A stretch of 44,512 bases of DNA from Paractinoplanes ovalisporus (GTDB lineage Bacteria; Actinomycetota; Actinomycetes; Mycobacteriales; Micromonosporaceae). A model generated the notes under the pieces. That model was not told where the DNA came from, made no database searches, and was given only the letters and a program-made list of their open reading frames with translations. Of the stretch, positions 14,424-22,980 are shown piece after piece; positions within the stretch are counted from its first letter, which is position 1; the number at the start of each line of letters is the position of its first letter. The stretch is taken from contig NZ_JAENHP010000041.1 in assembly GCF_016834655.1 (NCBI RefSeq), positions 1-44,512 on the forward strand, in the 5' to 3' direction. Both the position numbers and the translations under genes were made by a program.

Positions 14424-17400
14424 CCCCGCGCGGTGCCGAACGGCCCGACGACGACGCTGACCTGCGCAACGAGCAGGGCGGCGGGCGGAAGGGGCGCCGG
14501 TTCGGCCGTGGACGGCCCGAGCCGGCCGAGCCCGAGGTCGTCTCCCAGGAGGAGACAGGCTGGCTCGACGACCTGCGCACGGCCAAGGCGCAGCGTTCCG
14601 CCATCGGCCCCGGCACCCTCGCGGGCGAGACGCGCTACAGCAAGTCGGGCCGCGTCGCGCCCGGCCCCGACGACGCGCCCGCCGACGACCTTCCCGCGCC
14701 CGGCTGGGAGGGTGACAGCGGCGAGTTCCCCGCCGCCGGTCCCGGTCCCGGCCGCCCCGGTCAGCGCTCCGGTGCCGTCCCGCGTCCCGGCGCTGCCCCG
14801 TCCGGTCCTCCCGGCGCTGTTCCGCCTGGTGCGCGCGCCGTTCCGCCCGGTGCTCCGGGTGCTGTTCCACCAGCGCAGCCGGGCCAAGGCCCGGGCCAGT
14901 CCTCGCGCGGCCAGATTTCGGGAGGCCGCCCGGTCGGCGGTCCCGGCGCTGTTCCGCCCGCGCAGCCGGGCCAGATCTCTGGGGGCCGCCCGGTCGGCGG
15001 TCCCGGCGCTGTTCCGCCCGCGCAGCCGGGCCAGATGTCTGGAGGTCGCCCGGTCGGCGGCCCTGGCGCTGTTCCGCCCGCGCAGCCGGGCCAGATGTCT
15101 GGAGGTCGCCCGGTCGGCGGCCCTGGCGCTGTTCCACCCGCGCAGCCGGGTCAGGTTTCCGGAGGCCGCCCCGGCGCCCCGGTTCCGGGCCGGGCCGGAG
15201 TTCCTCCGCAGGATTCCCCGCCGGGCGACCCGCAGGCATACGGCCGCTCGCCGCAGGGCGGCACGCCCTACGGCGCTCCGCCGCAGGGCGGCCGGGCTGC
15301 CGCCCCGGGCCGGCACAACCCCGACCCGCGCGATTCCGGCGCGGCCGCGGTCGTCCCGCTCTCGGGCAACGCGCCCGAAGTTCCCGCCGTGCGACCGGTC
15401 TCCCCGGCCTCACGCCCGGTGTCTCCCGGCGTTCCGACCCGCGGCCGCGACCGCTTCCACAGCGACGGCGGCGCCGGCCGCCCGGTCTCCGGCGCCCCCG
15501 GTGCGGGCCGTCCCGTTTCCGGCGCCCCCGGCGGCGCCGGTCACCCCGATCCCGGTGCGCCCGGGGCTGCGGGCTTCGGCGGTCCGGTTTCGGGCGGGGC
15601 CGCCTACGGCGGGCGCGGCTCGACGCCGGGCGAATACGGCGGCTCCGGGCGTCCCGTTTCCGGTGCCCCGGATGGGGCTGCTTACGGTGGGCGCGGTTCG
15701 GCGCCGGGTGAGTACGGCGCTTCTGGCCGTCCGGTCTCAGGTGCTCCGGATGGGGCTGCCTATGGTGGGCGCGGTTCGGCCCCGGGTGAGTACGGCGCTT
15801 CTGGTCGTCCGGTTTCTGGTGCTCCAGATGGGGCCGCTTACGGTGGGCGCGGTTCGGCGCCGGGTGAATACGGCGGTTCCGGCCGCCCGGTTTCCGGTGC
15901 CCCCGGAGGCGGTCCGGGCTATTCCGGCCCCGGCGGTCGACACGGCCGCGGCGAGAACGAGCCGGGCGAGCACACCGGCCGGCACGGCACCCTCGAATCG
16001 AGCGACCGCAGCCGCCGCGCCGGTGGCGAGCCGGGCGAGCGTGGCCGCCGGGGTGGGCGGGGAAGCGCGCCTGCCCAGGGCGGCCCGCGCCCGGGAGCGC
16101 CGGAACCAGGCGGCACCAGCCAGAACATCTCGCGCCACGGCGGCTCCGGGCCCGAGGTCGGCCCCCAGGACGGGCCGCAGGGCCGTGGCGGCCAGCCAGG
16201 CGTGCCGGGACAGGCTGGCCCTCAAGGTCGTGGCGACTACCCAGGCGGTCCAGGACAGGACGGTCCGCAGGGGCGAGGCGGCCACCCGGGCGGTCCAGGT
16301 CAGGGCGGTCCGCAGGGTCGTGGTGGTCAGCCGGACGGTCCGGGTCAGGGCAACCCCCCGGGTCGTGGACAGGGCGGACGCGGCTCCCAAGGCGGAACCG
16401 GCATGTCGGGACACACCGGCAGCTTCCCGGCGGCCGCACCCGGGTCGACCGGGCCCGTGCGCGCCGCGGCCGCCGTCGTGCCGCCGGTGGTGCCGGGTCG
16501 TGAAGGTGTGCGGACCCCGGCCGTCCCCGGTCGGGCCGGCGCCATGGCCGGGCAGACCTCGGGAGTGATCCCTCGGCCCGGCGAAGGCTCGGGCCGCGTT
16601 CCCCAGCGCAGCGGGCCGCCGCCGGGGCAGCCTCGCCCGCAGAGCCCCGGCCAGCAGGGCGGCCGCGGGGGCACGGGTCAGATCTCGCCGCCTCCATCGG
16701 AAGAGCCGTCCCCGAACGTCTACGGCCGCCCGCCGGCCGGCCCGGTCTCACCCAGCCAGAACGTCTATGGTCAGTCCCCGGCCGGGCCCGTCTCCCCGGG
16801 ACAGCCCTCGGCCGGCCCGGTCTCGCCCGGTCAGCCGCACGGCGCCTACGGGCAGCCGCAACCCGGTCAGGCCCCCGGCACGTACGGCTCGTCCCCGGCC
16901 GGACCGGTTTCGGGCCAGCCGGGCCCCTACGGCCAGCCCCCGGCGGGGCCGGAACAGTCCGGCCCGACCGCCTACGGCCAGCCCCCGTCCGGGCCGGGAC
17001 AGTCCGGCCCCTACGGTCAGCCCTCAACTGGGCCGGGACAGTCCGGCCCCTACGGTCAGCCCCCGTCCGGGTCAGGCACGCCGGGACAGTCCGGCCCGGG
17101 CGTGTATGGGCAGTCGCCCGCGGGTCCGGTCTCGCCGGGGCAGCCCTCGAAGAACGTCTACGGGCAGCAGCCGCCGGTTCCGGGCGAGTACGGGCAGCTC
17201 TCCCGTGCCCAGAGCGTTCCGCGCCCGCCCCAGCAGAGCGACGCCGACCAGGTTCCGGGGGAGTACGGGCAGCTGTCGCGGGCCCAGGCCGTCCCGGGGC
17301 AGCCGCAGCTCGAACCGGGAAACTCGACCGGTCCTGCGCGTGGTCCGCGTGGTCGCGGTCAGGGCCGTAACCCGAACGCCGCCGGGGCCGGTGGCATGGC

Positions 17401-18892
17401 CCCGGGCGGCCGCGGAGGGCGGGCAGCAGCAGCCGGCGCCGCAGTGGTGGGCGGCATGGCCGGTGCCGCCGCATCACGACACGATTCCGACGGCCCGGCG
17501 CGCGGTGCGAACGGCGCTGCTTCGAGGCACGGCTCAGAAGACCCGGCCCGCGGTGCGAGTGGCGCCGCGTCGGTCGGCGGTGCGTCACGCCGTGGGTCCG
17601 ATGATTCCGGCGCTTCCGCGCCGGTGCGCGGTGGCGCGTCGCGCCACGGATCCGACGATGCCGACGGCCCGCCGCGCGGCGCGGGCGGCGCCACTTCGCG
17701 GCACGGCTCGGACAACGCCGACGGCCCCGGGCGTGGTGCGGGCGGCAACGCTTCGCGGCATGGCTCGGACAATTCCGGTGGCCCGGGCGGCGCCACCTCA
17801 CGGCATGGTTCGGACGACTCCGACGGCCCCGCACGGGCTGCGAGCGGCGCCGCCTCCGTAGGCGCGGTCTCGCGGCACGGGTCCGAGGACCCCACCGGCT
17901 CGGCACCGGCCCGCGGTGCCAGTGGCGCCGCCCAGGTGCGCGCCGCCGCCTCAGTGGGCGCCGCCGGCGCGGCTTCGGTAGGCGCGGCTTCGGCGCGCGT
18001 CGCAAGCGGTGCGGCCTCGGTCGGCGCCTCGGCCGGCGCGGCCTCGGTAGCGCCGGTAGGGGCCGCCAAGGTGGCCCCACCCCCGGGAGCCCGCCCCGCC
18101 GCCCCCGGGCGCGCCGCCGTCGACACGCCCGTGCGCCCGCACCCGGAGGCCAGTTCCCCGGTTGTCGGCGCCAAGGCGGCCGCGGCCAAGGCCGCCCTCA
18201 ACAACGACGAGAAGCCGGCCACGACCTCGGGCGGCGTCAGCGGCATCCGTGAGCAGATGCGCTCCCAGCGCAAGCTGCGCGTGGTGACGCTGGTCTCCCT
18301 GGCCGTCGTGGTGCTGGTCGTGCTGCCGGCCTTCTTCGGGATGCGCGCCGCGAGCAACGACCCGGTCTTCGGCTCGCTCGACTCGCTCGACGTGCCCTCG
18401 TGGGCCGAGCAGAAGGTCGACGACCAGAGCTACGGCAGCCGGTGGTGCTTCGAGGACTGCACGTTCCGGGAACGCACCGCGGACTCGCAGAAGTCGTTCA
18501 CCGAGACGACCGCCGTCTACACCTCGGCCCTGACCGCCGCCGGGTGGAAGCCGTGGAAGGTGGGGGACTGCCCGGAGCAGGCGATAGACCCCAAGAACAC
18601 CACCTACACCTGCTTCCGCCGCGACGAGTTCACACTGGACCTGCGGGTCAGCCCGCCGGACTGCGCGGTCGACCAGGTCGCCGCGAACGACCCGGCCGTG
18701 GCGGGTTCGGTGGCCCCGACCGTGCCGGCCAAGGGCGAGTGCGACGGGTCGGCCGTGAGCATCAAGGTGCAGACCGCGATCGCCGACACCCGGGGCAAGC
18801 CGGACACCGACGTGAGCCCGTTCACCGGCGAGACACCCGACCCGGTGCTGTCGAATGATCCCCTCTTGGAGCCGACACCCACGGCGTCGTGA
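14420..18892 (+). CDS. giant repeat-rich disordered protein with C-terminal membrane anchor and Cys-rich external domain
   Basis: I do not recognise a named family. Of 1490 residues, about 1285 precede a single membrane helix (about 1287-1310) and about 180 follow it, so by the positive-inside pattern (REQMRSQRKLR before the helix) the long part should be cytoplasmic. The N-terminus has an ordered-looking motif (ETGWLDDLRTAKAQRSAI). Then come a 20-residue repeat (165-244), a 26-residue Tyr-containing repeat (393-496), a collagen-like G-x-y tract (585-651), a YGQ-rich region (about 769-955), eight SR(H/R)xS repeats (about 1014-1160) and an Ala-rich segment. The external domain has six cysteines (RWCFEDC, GDCPEQ, TYTCFR, PDCAVD, GECDGS). 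GTG 14420 has a GGAGAGGA ribosome site and overlaps the rarA stop. Codon use stays GC3-rich and no stop interrupts the frame over 4.4 kb. Confidence 0.85.
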   Translation: MTPRGAERPDDDADLRNEQGGGRKGRRFGRGRPEPAEPEVVSQEETGWLDDLRTAKAQRSAIGPGTLAGETRYSKSGRVAPGPDDAPADDLPAPGWEGDSGEFPAAGPGPGRPGQRSGAVPRPGAAPSGPPGAVPPGARAVPPGAPGAVPPAQPGQGPGQSSRGQISGGRPVGGPGAVPPAQPGQISGGRPVGGPGAVPPAQPGQMSGGRPVGGPGAVPPAQPGQMSGGRPVGGPGAVPPAQPGQVSGGRPGAPVPGRAGVPPQDSPPGDPQAYGRSPQGGTPYGAPPQGGRAAAPGRHNPDPRDSGAAAVVPLSGNAPEVPAVRPVSPASRPVSPGVPTRGRDRFHSDGGAGRPVSGAPGAGRPVSGAPGGAGHPDPGAPGAAGFGGPVSGGAAYGGRGSTPGEYGGSGRPVSGAPDGAAYGGRGSAPGEYGASGRPVSGAPDGAAYGGRGSAPGEYGASGRPVSGAPDGAAYGGRGSAPGEYGGSGRPVSGAPGGGPGYSGPGGRHGRGENEPGEHTGRHGTLESSDRSRRAGGEPGERGRRGGRGSAPAQGGPRPGAPEPGGTSQNISRHGGSGPEVGPQDGPQGRGGQPGVPGQAGPQGRGDYPGGPGQDGPQGRGGHPGGPGQGGPQGRGGQPDGPGQGNPPGRGQGGRGSQGGTGMSGHTGSFPAAAPGSTGPVRAAAAVVPPVVPGREGVRTPAVPGRAGAMAGQTSGVIPRPGEGSGRVPQRSGPPPGQPRPQSPGQQGGRGGTGQISPPPSEEPSPNVYGRPPAGPVSPSQNVYGQSPAGPVSPGQPSAGPVSPGQPHGAYGQPQPGQAPGTYGSSPAGPVSGQPGPYGQPPAGPEQSGPTAYGQPPSGPGQSGPYGQPSTGPGQSGPYGQPPSGSGTPGQSGPGVYGQSPAGPVSPGQPSKNVYGQQPPVPGEYGQLSRAQSVPRPPQQSDADQVPGEYGQLSRAQAVPGQPQLEPGNSTGPARGPRGRGQGRNPNAAGAGGMAPGGRGGRAAAAGAAVVGGMAGAAASRHDSDGPARGANGAASRHGSEDPARGASGAASVGGASRRGSDDSGASAPVRGGASRHGSDDADGPPRGAGGATSRHGSDNADGPGRGAGGNASRHGSDNSGGPGGATSRHGSDDSDGPARAASGAASVGAVSRHGSEDPTGSAPARGASGAAQVRAAASVGAAGAASVGAASARVASGAASVGASAGAASVAPVGAAKVAPPPGARPAAPGRAAVDTPVRPHPEASSPVVGAKAAAAKAALNNDEKPATTSGGVSGIREQMRSQRKLRVVTLVSLAVVVLVVLPAFFGMRAASNDPVFGSLDSLDVPSWAEQKVDDQSYGSRWCFEDCTFRERTADSQKSFTETTAVYTSALTAAGWKPWKVGDCPEQAIDPKNTTYTCFRRDEFTLDLRVSPPDCAVDQVAANDPAVAGSVAPTVPAKGECDGSAVSIKVQTAIADTRGKPDTDVSPFTGETPDPVLSNDPLLEPTPTAS
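14912..15171 (+). repeat. 60-bp tandem repeat, 4 copies plus partial
   Basis: Units start at 14912, 14972, 15032 and 15092, with a 20-base partial unit from 15152. Each encodes a 20-residue block of the form QxSGGRPVGGPGAVPPAQPG. Copies three and four differ at only two bases, which suggests recent duplication or homogenisation within the giant protein gene. Confidence 0.92.
15596..15907 (+). repeat. 78-bp tandem repeat, 4 copies
   Basis: Units start at 15596, 15674, 15752 and 15830. Each encodes 26 residues with the core AAYGGRGSxPGEYGxSGRP and so two tyrosines. The period keeps the frame, so copy-number change alters length without disrupting the protein. Confidence 0.92.
16172..16370 (+). 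repeat. 45-bp degenerate repeat encoding a collagen-like G-x-y tract
   Basis: A 15-residue unit (GPQGRGGHPGGPGQD and variants) repeats about four times, giving a run of mostly Gly-x-y triplets with a few breaks (DYP, DGP, NPP). It lies in the predicted cytoplasmic part of the giant protein. Confidence 0.75.
17460..17900 (+). repeat. degenerate repeat encoding eight SR(H/R)xS motifs
   Basis: Blocks of roughly 14-25 residues each contain an SRHGS-type core (variants SRHDS, SRRGS) followed by an acidic residue and a GPxRGA spacer. The spacing is irregular, unlike the 60- and 78-bp repeats upstream. Confidence 0.8.
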
Positions 18893-18968
18893 CGCGGGCT
18901 GTGGTCACGGACGGTAGGGTCTGCACGTTGACCCGCCCACCCGTGACCTTGTAAGGGAGAAGCGCCTG

Positions 18969-19421
18969 ATGGACGCCGGAGAAATTGCAGGCCTGATCGC
19001 GGCGGGCGCCTTTCTGATGCTCGTCATCGTGCTCGCCGTTCCGCTGCTCAAGCTGGGGCGCACGGTCGACGCCGCGACCAGGGCGATCAATGACGTGACC
19101 GACCGCACCGGCCCGCTGCTGAGCGACGTCAACGAGACCGTCAAGGGCGTGAACGTCGCGCTGGGCCAGGTGCAGGTCTCTTTGGACGGTGTCAACGTCC
19201 AGCTCGGCAAGGTCGACACGATCACCGAGCACGCCGCGCACGTCACCGCGAACGTGGCGAACCTGTCCACCGTCGTGGCCGCCGCCGCGGCCAACCCGTT
19301 GGTCAAGGTGGCCTCGTTCGGGTACGGCCTGCGCAAGACCGTCCAGGCGCGCCGCAACGCCGACGAGGCCCGCGAGATCCGCGAGACCATGAAGCAGCGC
19401 CGCAAGGCCGCTCGCCGCTAA
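18969..19421 (+). CDS. DUF948 family membrane-anchored coiled-coil protein
   Basis: The 150-residue protein has an N-terminal membrane helix (residues 5-30, GLIAAGAFLMLVIVLAVPLL), a long helical heptad-like region (VDAATRAINDVTDRTGPLL and on) and a basic C-terminus (ETMKQRRKAARR). This is the usual DUF948 architecture, found in many Gram-positive bacteria; the function is unknown. AGGGAGA precedes ATG 18969. TAGGGT at 18915-18920 is a possible -10 for a transcript running through DUF6167 into alaS, although a repeat-protein read-through transcript is also possible. Confidence 0.85.
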   Translation: MDAGEIAGLIAAGAFLMLVIVLAVPLLKLGRTVDAATRAINDVTDRTGPLLSDVNETVKGVNVALGQVQVSLDGVNVQLGKVDTITEHAAHVTANVANLSTVVAAAAANPLVKVASFGYGLRKTVQARRNADEAREIRETMKQRRKAARR

Positions 19422-19490
19422 CGGCCGCGGCCCGAGCGGGTCGCCGCCGCCCGGAACAACCCTGAGACGTCAGAAGGGAACCAACCCGCC

Positions 19491-19766
19491 ATGAAGCGGC
19501 TGCTCTGGCTGGGTGTCGGCCTCGCCGTCGGCGCCATCGTCGTTCGCAAACTCACCCAGAAGGCGAACGAGTTCACCCCCACCGGCATCGCCACCTCGCT
19601 GTCGCAATCCGCTGGCGGCCTGGTCGAGTCGGTGCGTAGCTTCGTGGATGACGTGCGCATCAACGCGGCCGAACGCGAGGAACAGATCAACAAGGCGTTC
19701 GCCGAGGGCGAGCTCTACGTCGACGAGGACGAGGACGGCCAGGACGGCCAGGAGGGGAACCGATGA
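19491..19766 (+). CDS. small DUF6167-like membrane protein
   Basis: The 91-residue protein begins with a short membrane helix (MKRLLWLGVGLAVGAIVVRKL) followed by an amphipathic region (VESVRSFVDDVRINAAEREEQI) and an acidic tail. Genes of this type commonly sit between DUF948 and alaS in actinobacteria; the function is unknown. AGAAGGGA precedes ATG 19491. The stop overlaps the alaS start as ATGA, so translation is coupled. Confidence 0.82.
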   Translation: MKRLLWLGVGLAVGAIVVRKLTQKANEFTPTGIATSLSQSAGGLVESVRSFVDDVRINAAEREEQINKAFAEGELYVDEDEDGQDGQEGNR

Positions 19767-22447
19767 AGACGGCGGAGATCAAGCGGCGCTATCTGGCGCA
19801 TTTCGAGGCCAACGGGCACACGGTCGTGCCGAGTGCCCCGCTGCCCGCTATCGACGACCCCAACCTGCTGTTCATCAACGCCGGCATGGTGCAGTTCGTG
19901 CCCTACTTCCTGGGCCAGCGCACCCCCGCGTTCAAGCGCGCGGTCAGCGTGCAGAAGTGCATCCGCACGCCCGACATCGACGAGGTCGGCAAGACGTCCC
20001 GGCACGGCACGTTCTTCCAGATGAACGGCAACTTCTCGTTCGGCGACTACTTCAAAGAGGGCGCGATCAAGCTCGCCTGGGAGCTGTCGACCAATCCGAT
20101 CGAGCAGGGCGGCTTCGGGCTCGACCCCGAGCGCATCTGGCCGACCGTCTACCTCGACGACGACGAGGCCTTCGGCTATTGGAAGGCGATCGGTGTCCCG
20201 GAGTCGCGGATCGTGCGCCGCGGCAAGAAGGACAACTACTGGTCGATGGGCATCCCGGGCCCGGCCGGCCCGTGCTCGGAGCTCTTCTACGACCGCGGCC
20301 CCGAGTACGGCAAGGACGGCGGCCCCGAGGTCGACGAGGACCGGTTCATGGAGTACTGGAACCTGGTCTTCATGCAGTACGAGATCACCGACGTGAAGTC
20401 GAAGTCGGAGTTCACGGTCGTCGGTGACCTGCCCAAGCAGAACATCGACACCGGCATGGGTCTGGAGCGTGTCGCGGCGCTGCTGCAGGGCGTCGACAAC
20501 CTGTACGAGATCGACGAGGTCCGCCCGATTCTCGACCGTGCGGCCGAGATGACCGGCAAGCAGTACGGTGCGAAGTCCGGGCACATCGCGGGCGAGTCCC
20601 ACCCCGACGACGTACGGCTGCGGGTGATCGCCGACCACGTACGCACGGCGCTGATGCTGATCGGCGACGGCGTCACGCCCGCCAACGAGGGCCGCGGCTA
20701 CGTGCTCCGCCGGATCATGCGCCGCGCGATCCGGGCGATCCGCCTGCTCGGCTGGCAGGAGCGGGCGCTGCCCGAGCTGCTGCCGGTGGCGCGGGACTGC
20801 ATGGCGCCGTCCTACCCGGAGCTGGCCGAGGAGTTCGGCCGCATCTCCACGTACGCGTACGCCGAGGAGGACGCGTTCCTGTCCACGCTGCGGGCGGGCA
20901 CGACCATCCTCGACACCGCGATCAGCGACACCCGGGCCAAGGGCGGCAAGGCGCTCAGCGGCGACCAGGCGTTCCAGCTGCACGACACGTACGGCTTCCC
21001 GATCGACCTGACCCTCGAGATCGCGCAGGAGCAGGGCCTGGAGGTCGACCAGGACGGGTTCCGCCGTCTGATGGCCGACCAGCGGGCCCGCGCCAAGGCG
21101 GACGCGGCCGCGCGCAAGACGGGGCATGCCGACCTCAGTGCGTACCGGAACGCGCTTGATCTTGGTGGCCCGGTCGAGTTCACCGGTTATCAGGAGGTCA
21201 CCCGGGAATCGCGGGTCCGCTCGCTGATCGGTGGCGGGGGCGCGCTCGAGGTGGCCGGCGAGGGTGACTTCGTCGAGCTGGTGCTCGACACCACCCCGTT
21301 CTATGCCGAGGGCGGCGGTCAGCAGGCTGACACCGGTGTGATCAAGGTCGGCGGCGGTCAGCTCGAGGTCGTCGACGTGCAGCAGCCCTTGCCGGGCCTG
21401 ATCGTGCACAAGGCGCGGGTGATCCGCGGCGAGGTGCGGACGGGCGAATCGGCCGAGGCCGAGATCGACGTGACCCGGCGCCGGGCCATCTCGCGCTCGC
21501 ACACCGCGACCCACCTGATCCACCAGACCATGCGCGCGTTCCTCGGCGAGTCGGCGACCCAGGCCGGTTCGCTGAACGCGCCGGGCCGCCTGCGGTTCGA
21601 CTTCAACACGCCCGGGGCCGTCTCGCCCACGGTGCTGCACGACGTCGAGCAGCAGGTCAACGAGGTGCTGCTGCGTGACCTCGAGGTGCACGCGTTCATC
21701 ACCTCCCAGGAGGAAGCGCGCCGGCTGGGCGCGATGGCGCTGTTCGGTGAGAAGTACGGCGACGAGGTCCGTGTGGTTGAAGTCGGCGACTACGCGCGTG
21801 AACTCTGCGGCGGCACCCACGTGTCACGCTCGGGTCAGCTGGGCCTGGTGAAGATCCTCAACGAGTCGTCGATCGGTTCCGGCGTACGTCGCGTGGAAGC
21901 GCTCGTCGGCATCGACGCGTTCGGCTTCCTGGCCAAGGAACACCTGCTGGTGGCCCGTCTGGCCGAGCTGTTCCGGGTGCCCGGCGACCAGGTCGCCGAC
22001 CGGGTCGAGCAGACGGTCACCGCGCTGCGCGACGCCGAGAAGGAACTCGAGAAGATGCGCGCGCAGATGGTCCTCGGTGGCGCCGGCGCGCTCGCGGCCC
22101 AGGCCAAGGACCTGCGCGGTGTGGCGTTCGTCGGTGCCGAGGCTCCCGAGGGCGCGGCCGGCAACGACGTGCGTACGCTGGCTCAGGAGATCCGCGGCAA
22201 GATCGACACGGTTCGTCCCGCGGTCGTCGCGGTGGCGGCCCGGGCGAACGGAAAGGCGTCGCTGATCGTTGCGCTCAACGGAGCGGCGAAGGACCGCGGG
22301 CTCTCCGCGGCCGATCTGGTCAAGGGCGCCCTGTCCGGCCGGGGTGGCGGCAACGCCGACCTGGCGCAGGGTGGCGGCGTTCCGGCCGACCAGGTTCCCT
22401 CGCTCCTGGCGGCGGTGGAGAAGGCGGTGGGCGAAACCACCGCGTGA
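19763..22447 (+). CDS. alaS: alanyl-tRNA synthetase
   Basis: The 894-residue class II synthetase charges tRNA-Ala. The catalytic core starts with FLxxFEANGHTVVPSAPL-like residues and NAGMVQFVPYFLG. The editing domain carries both zinc/editing motifs, HTATH (SRSHTATHLIHQ) and CGGTHV, plus the upstream GGGQQADTG. The C-terminal C-Ala domain ends with GGGNADLAQGGG, as in other bacterial AlaRS. Length and motifs are normal. It overlaps the preceding small membrane protein gene by 4 bases. No tRNA-dependent leader is seen. Confidence 0.97.
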   Translation: MKTAEIKRRYLAHFEANGHTVVPSAPLPAIDDPNLLFINAGMVQFVPYFLGQRTPAFKRAVSVQKCIRTPDIDEVGKTSRHGTFFQMNGNFSFGDYFKEGAIKLAWELSTNPIEQGGFGLDPERIWPTVYLDDDEAFGYWKAIGVPESRIVRRGKKDNYWSMGIPGPAGPCSELFYDRGPEYGKDGGPEVDEDRFMEYWNLVFMQYEITDVKSKSEFTVVGDLPKQNIDTGMGLERVAALLQGVDNLYEIDEVRPILDRAAEMTGKQYGAKSGHIAGESHPDDVRLRVIADHVRTALMLIGDGVTPANEGRGYVLRRIMRRAIRAIRLLGWQERALPELLPVARDCMAPSYPELAEEFGRISTYAYAEEDAFLSTLRAGTTILDTAISDTRAKGGKALSGDQAFQLHDTYGFPIDLTLEIAQEQGLEVDQDGFRRLMADQRARAKADAAARKTGHADLSAYRNALDLGGPVEFTGYQEVTRESRVRSLIGGGGALEVAGEGDFVELVLDTTPFYAEGGGQQADTGVIKVGGGQLEVVDVQQPLPGLIVHKARVIRGEVRTGESAEAEIDVTRRRAISRSHTATHLIHQTMRAFLGESATQAGSLNAPGRLRFDFNTPGAVSPTVLHDVEQQVNEVLLRDLEVHAFITSQEEARRLGAMALFGEKYGDEVRVVEVGDYARELCGGTHVSRSGQLGLVKILNESSIGSGVRRVEALVGIDAFGFLAKEHLLVARLAELFRVPGDQVADRVEQTVTALRDAEKELEKMRAQMVLGGAGALAAQAKDLRGVAFVGAEAPEGAAGNDVRTLAQEIRGKIDTVRPAVVAVAARANGKASLIVALNGAAKDRGLSAADLVKGALSGRGGGNADLAQGGGVPADQVPSLLAAVEKAVGETTA

Positions 22448-22521
22448 CAGTGGTGGAATGGCTGCCTTAATTCCGCTTTAGGGGCGGTGGTCAGGGCGGC
22501 CGTACGGGGGAGGTTGGCCAG

Positions 22522-22980
22522 ATGAGCGCGCTGTCGCGGGGTAGGCGACTGGGCGTCGATGTCGGTAAGGTGCGCGTCGGGGTCGCGATCAGCGACCCTG
22601 ACGGGATCCTGGCCACCCCCCTGGTCACGGTGCCCCGTGACATGGGTGCGGCCGATGATGCCGTGCCTGGCGATATAGCTGAGCTCGTTCGCCTCGTGGG
22701 GGAACACGAGGTGGTGCAGATCGTGGTGGGGCTCCCGGTTCGCCTCAACGGAGCCGAGGGACCCGCCGCCATCGACATTCGTGCGTACGCCGGGCGACTG
22801 GCGGCCACGGCCGGCGCGGTTCCGGTCGTTCTGGCGGACGAGAGGATGTCGACGGTGGTCGCAACCCGTAGGCTGGCCGAACGTGGCGTCCGTGGGAAGC
22901 GCCAACGCGCGGTCGTCGACCAGGCGGCCGCGGTGGAGATCCTGCAGAGCTGGCTGGACGCGCAGCGGAGGCAGAGATGA
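22522..22980 (+). CDS. ruvX: RuvX/YqgF RNase H-fold nuclease (putative Holliday junction resolvase)
   Basis: The 152-residue protein of the YqgF family has an RNase H-like fold. The first strand holds the catalytic Asp (GVDVGKVRVGVAISDPDG), the second motif is VVGLPVRLNGAEG, and ADERMSTV with a downstream DQAAAVEIL segment completes the active site. It is implicated in pre-16S rRNA 5' end processing and in recombination. It follows alaS by 74 bases, and its stop overlaps mltG (ATGA), the conserved actinobacterial alaS-ruvX-mltG order. Confidence 0.93.
   Translation: MSALSRGRRLGVDVGKVRVGVAISDPDGILATPLVTVPRDMGAADDAVPGDIAELVRLVGEHEVVQIVVGLPVRLNGAEGPAAIDIRAYAGRLAATAGAVPVVLADERMSTVVATRRLAERGVRGKRQRAVVDQAAAVEILQSWLDAQRRQR

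Noticed and set aside
14912..15171. 60-bp repeats as a CRISPR array
   Set aside because: Units are directly adjacent without unique spacers, keep a reading frame, and no cas gene is present.
14397..18080. A 1227-residue open frame on the minus strand opposite the giant protein
   Set aside because: It is extremely Arg/Pro-rich with no domain or ribosome site, and its repeats are mirror images of the plus-strand repeats. It is open only because GC-rich DNA lacks stop codons.
19715..21820. A 701-residue minus-strand frame across alaS
   Set aside because: It is antisense to AlaRS motifs, with typical shadow composition and no start context.
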